Shown piece after piece: positions 5,442-7,793 of a stretch of 7,793 nucleotides of DNA (position 1 is the stretch's first letter; every line of letters starts with the position of its first letter). Origin of the DNA: Candidatus Bathyarchaeota archaeon (GTDB lineage: Archaea > Thermoproteota > Bathyarchaeia > Bathyarchaeales > DTEX01); contig PIYJ01000072.1 in assembly GCA_003601725.1 (NCBI GenBank), forward strand, positions 1-7,793. Reading direction: 5' to 3'. Position numbers and translations under genes: made by a program. The notes below the pieces were generated by a model, which was not told the origin of the DNA, searched no databases, and worked only from the letters and a program-made list of their open reading frames with translations.

Positions 5442-6671
5442 TTATTCATGTCTCAACGCTTCAACTGGGTCTAAACGTGAGGCTCTCCAGGAAGGATAAA
5501 ACCCTGAGATCATGCTTAACGCCACGCAGAGAATCCACGTGGAGATGATGTTCCAAGAATCAAAGACGGGAATAATCTGAATCGTGAAGAGTTCCCCTGC
5601 GCTAGAAGACGTCCCTATGTGCAGACTTCTCCCAAGTATCCAGCTCATCATATACGAAAGGCTCATGCCTAGAAAGACCCCTATGCCTCCGCCTAATATG
5701 CCTATTATCGTAGCTTCACATAGGAAGATGGCTAAGACAAGTTTGTTCGTGAATCCAAGAGCCTTGAGCAGCCCGATCTCTTTGATGCGTTCCATCACTG
5801 AGGTCTGAAGAGTCGTAATTATGCCTACGGAGGCAACGAGAAGAGAGACCATGGCGACGATCCTTATGAAGAGATAAACGCCGCTTGAGACTTGATGGAT
5901 CATATCAGAGATAACTTGAGGCGAGATTATGATGAGATTGTTTCCGTAAAGGTCTCGTATACGATCCATCACAGGCTTATCCAAGTTGGGATCTTCAGTT
6001 ATCACATAGAGCCCATCGAAGTTCTCCTTATCAAAGAGGCTCTTAGCTGCCGAGGTTGAGATGAACGCCATCTGATCGATTGGGACGATTCCGCTTCCTA
6101 CATAGTTGAGAACCCCCCGAACGATAAAGGAACGTTGGAAGACCACTGGCTGCTGGTTCACATATTTTTGATAGACGACTTTAACGGTCTGTCCGAGAGT
6201 TGCGAAAGGCTCCTCTCCGCTTGATGAACGTGCCAATTCGTTCCCTAGGATTATTCCTACATTATCCGTCTCTGAGACGAATGTTCCAGACTGGAAGCTT
6301 ATGGTAGGAAATAATAAGGGCAGCTTACTTTGGTCCACTCCAACAACGATTGACGTTTGAGTCTCCCCTTTTGATGTGATCGATGAGGTTTGTTGAATGA
6401 AAAGGAGAACTTCCTCGACTCCGTTAATTCTGGAAATCTCGTCAGCTAAAGCCTTATCTACATGGATGTCCCCCCGTGGGCTTACTATCAAGACATTCGC
6501 GCCTAGACTGCTGAATTGGCTGTTAATGAAGTTCGTGAATCCGTTTCCCGTGCCATTTAAAGCAACTATCAGACTTGCCCCCATAATAACCATAAGCGTC
6601 GTCAGAGTTGCCCTTACACGTCTTTCTTTAAGCGCCTCGAAAGAAAAACTGAAGATCTCGAGAATGTTCAC
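5442..6671 (-). CDS. MacB/FtsX-family ABC transporter permease
   Basis: A 409-residue membrane protein with the classic type VII ABC exporter layout: a cytoplasmic N-terminal segment and TM1 (about 22-40), a large extracytoplasmic MacB_PCD-like domain (about 41-262), then three membrane segments (about 264-287, 312-345 and 374-393). The intracellular coupling motif VMERIKEIGLLKALGFT (292-308) and the C-terminal FYPSWRASRLDPVEALRHE (391-409) are signatures of the MacB/LolC/FtsX group. These permeases do not move substrate through the membrane but transmit ATPase movement to the outside (mechanotransmission), serving export of lipoproteins, peptides or antibiotics, or activation of surface enzymes. 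An ATPase of the MacB/LolD type is required and is not in the window. The start is GTG at 6671, overlapping the stop of the preceding gene by four bases (GTGA), with GGGTGAGG about nine bases upstream. Coupled translation with the surface protein is very likely. Substrate unknown. Confidence 0.93.
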   Translation of the reverse strand: MNILEIFSFSFEALKERRVRATLTTLMVIMGASLIVALNGTGNGFTNFINSQFSSLGANVLIVSPRGDIHVDKALADEISRINGVEEVLLFIQQTSSITSKGETQTSIVVGVDQSKLPLLFPTISFQSGTFVSETDNVGIILGNELARSSSGEEPFATLGQTVKVVYQKYVNQQPVVFQRSFIVRGVLNYVGSGIVPIDQMAFISTSAAKSLFDKENFDGLYVITEDPNLDKPVMDRIRDLYGNNLIIISPQVISDMIHQVSSGVYLFIRIVAMVSLLVASVGIITTLQTSVMERIKEIGLLKALGFTNKLVLAIFLCEATIIGILGGGIGVFLGMSLSYMMSWILGRSLHIGTSSSAGELFTIQIIPVFDSWNIISTWILCVALSMISGFYPSWRASRLDPVEALRHE

Positions 6672-7792
6672 CTTTGAGCCTCACCCGGCTGCATGCTTCT
6701 TTCCTGCCGACTGAGATGCCTCCTATAAAGAATCAGGATCGCCGCGGAGACGACAACAATCGTTACCAGCATGAACACCTGTTCAGAAGGGAGGATGGAG
6801 AAAACAGCGGTCTCCTGTGAAGCAGTATGCTTCGTCTTTACAGCGACAACTGTCAGGTAAAACGTTGAATTAAACACGTGATCCACATATTGGTCATCTC
6901 TGTATGTGATCTTCATCACAACCGGGTAAGTCCCATTCTTAACGTTATCCTTAACATAAACATCAAGTGTAAATGGAGACTGAGAGTTTTCCTCAATCTC
7001 ACCGATGTATGTTGTGCTTTCAGAGGTTAAGCGTAGAATCGGGTTTGGAACAATCGAGGCGTTAACATACATCGCGGATACGGTTCCCCTATTAAGCAGA
7101 GTAGCTGTGATTTCAACTTTAGATCCGTTTCGCGCCGGTTGAGGTCTTATCATCCTACTGTAAAGGATCAGCTCGACTCTTCCGACAACCACGAGGCCTA
7201 AGGGAAAAGTATCTGTGTGGCTTTCGCCGTAATCGTCACGGTAATTAATACTGAACGATCCGCTGTATGTGGAGTCTATTGAGGCGTCAGGAGCATAGAT
7301 AACAAAATTGATCATAGTAGAGTTTCCCACGTCTAAATACTGGATTCTCCAGCTGTTTCTACCGTGAACTACAAGCGGATTCGGAACGGTGAGAGAAGCA
7401 TCTAAGGCTGAAACAGGCACCTTCCCATCGTTTACTATCGTTATTGTGAACTTGTTATCTAAGCCGCCTATTATCCTATTACTCGATGTTATTATGCTGA
7501 GTGAGACTGACGGTCTAACTTCAAACGTGACTGAAGCCCAGCTTCCTTCATACTTGACGTCGCCGATCCAGCTTGCGTTCACGCTCCAGGTGCCGTTGAT
7601 GTCAGGCTTAAAGGACTCTGCGAACGACCCGTCGAGGTTAACCTCCGCGGTGCTATTAAACCGCTCTTCAGGACCTATGTATGTCAAGGTGACCGTTGCA
7701 TTCTCCGGTGCAGGATCAATTGAACCGGAGACACGTATAGATTCGCCTTCTTCTACAACTTGAGGTGAGACGTTTACAGTTATCGTTGACTC
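6668..7792 (-). CDS. Membrane-anchored surface protein with Ig/CARDB-like domains (5' partial)
   Basis: The frame is open to the window edge, so at least 374 residues are seen and the start is missing. A TTG at 7687 is not the start, since VSGSIDPAPENATVTL reads on in frame before it. The visible part has an Ig-like beta domain (about 1-95, with WSVNASWIGDVKYEGSWASVTFEV at the end), then two repeats resembling the archaeal S-layer/CARDB type (COG1361-like; about 96-205 and 206-315): each has a strand giving 'NDGKVPVSA' or 'NRGTVSAMY', then a region ending in 'SINYRDDYGES' or 'KITYRDDQYVD'. A single membrane helix lies near 339-356 (VFMLVTIVVVSAAILILY), followed by a basic cytoplasmic tail, so the body is outside the cell. 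Nine N-x-S/T sequons suggest heavy N-glycosylation. It overlaps the permease gene by four bases, so it probably works with that ABC complex, perhaps as an extracellular partner or substrate-binding scaffold. Confidence 0.85.
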   Translation of the reverse strand, partial: ESTITVNVSPQVVEEGESIRVSGSIDPAPENATVTLTYIGPEERFNSTAEVNLDGSFAESFKPDINGTWSVNASWIGDVKYEGSWASVTFEVRPSVSLSIITSSNRIIGGLDNKFTITIVNDGKVPVSALDASLTVPNPLVVHGRNSWRIQYLDVGNSTMINFVIYAPDASIDSTYSGSFSINYRDDYGESHTDTFPLGLVVVGRVELILYSRMIRPQPARNGSKVEITATLLNRGTVSAMYVNASIVPNPILRLTSESTTYIGEIEENSQSPFTLDVYVKDNVKNGTYPVVMKITYRDDQYVDHVFNSTFYLTVVAVKTKHTASQETAVFSILPSEQVFMLVTIVVVSAAILILYRRHLSRQERSMQPGEAQR

Positions 7793-7793
7793 A

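Noticed and set aside
6397..6714. Plus-strand open frames opposite the permease and surface protein genes (also 5584-5808 and 7389-7763)
   Set aside because: They are antisense shadows of well-supported coding frames, without ribosome sites or family resemblance.

Overview
The window looks like chromosomal DNA from an archaeon, most likely a mesophilic or moderately thermophilic Thermoproteota/Bathyarchaeia-type lineage. The lineage is inference. It rests on Shine-Dalgarno motifs of the GGTGAT and GGAGG type, TTAAA-like TATA elements about 28 to 40 bases ahead of some starts, frequent GTG and TTG starts, a threonine synthase-like enzyme with an N-terminal Cys4 zinc-ribbon-like motif, and a membrane-anchored surface protein rich in N-glycosylation sequons. 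I see no tRNA, rRNA, CRISPR array, insertion sequence or phage gene. No stretch over 300 bases lacks a gene.

Layout. (1) Bases 3-308, plus strand: the C-terminal end of a protein that begins before the window, probably a sulfatase/alkaline-phosphatase-superfamily enzyme. It ends at a hairpin shared with the converging gene. (2) Bases 338-1823, minus strand: a three-gene run in the order fdhD (FdhD-type sulfurtransferase), an OsmC-like peroxidase, and a previously overlooked 46-residue protein with five cysteines. The fdhD gene is split by a net one-base frameshift near base 1670. (3) Bases 2124-2678, plus: a MacroD-type macrodomain protein with a strong SD and a hairpin across its stop codon. 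(4) Bases 2779-4806, plus: an unrecognised mainly helical protein followed after 9 bases by the threonine synthase-like PLP enzyme, probably one transcript. (5) Bases 4977-5363, plus: a stand-alone small cupin with its own TATA-like element. (6) Bases 5442-7792, minus: a surface protein with Ig/CARDB-like domains (5' end outside the window), overlapping by four bases a MacB/FtsX-type ABC permease. These two are translationally coupled and probably form part of an ABC export or surface machinery whose ATPase is not in the window.

How the genes work together. Only two groups look functionally tied. In fdhD-osmC-small Cys protein, the first two products use reactive cysteines (sulfur transfer to molybdenum/tungsten cofactor enzymes; peroxide reduction), which suggests a sulfur/redox theme, but no formate dehydrogenase is present. 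The surface protein and permease pair is a recurring archaeal arrangement. The rest looks like ordinary metabolic and housekeeping content. I did not find a clearly new biological system. The items most worth a second look are the split fdhD, the small Cys-rich gene, and the unknown protein next to the threonine synthase-like gene.
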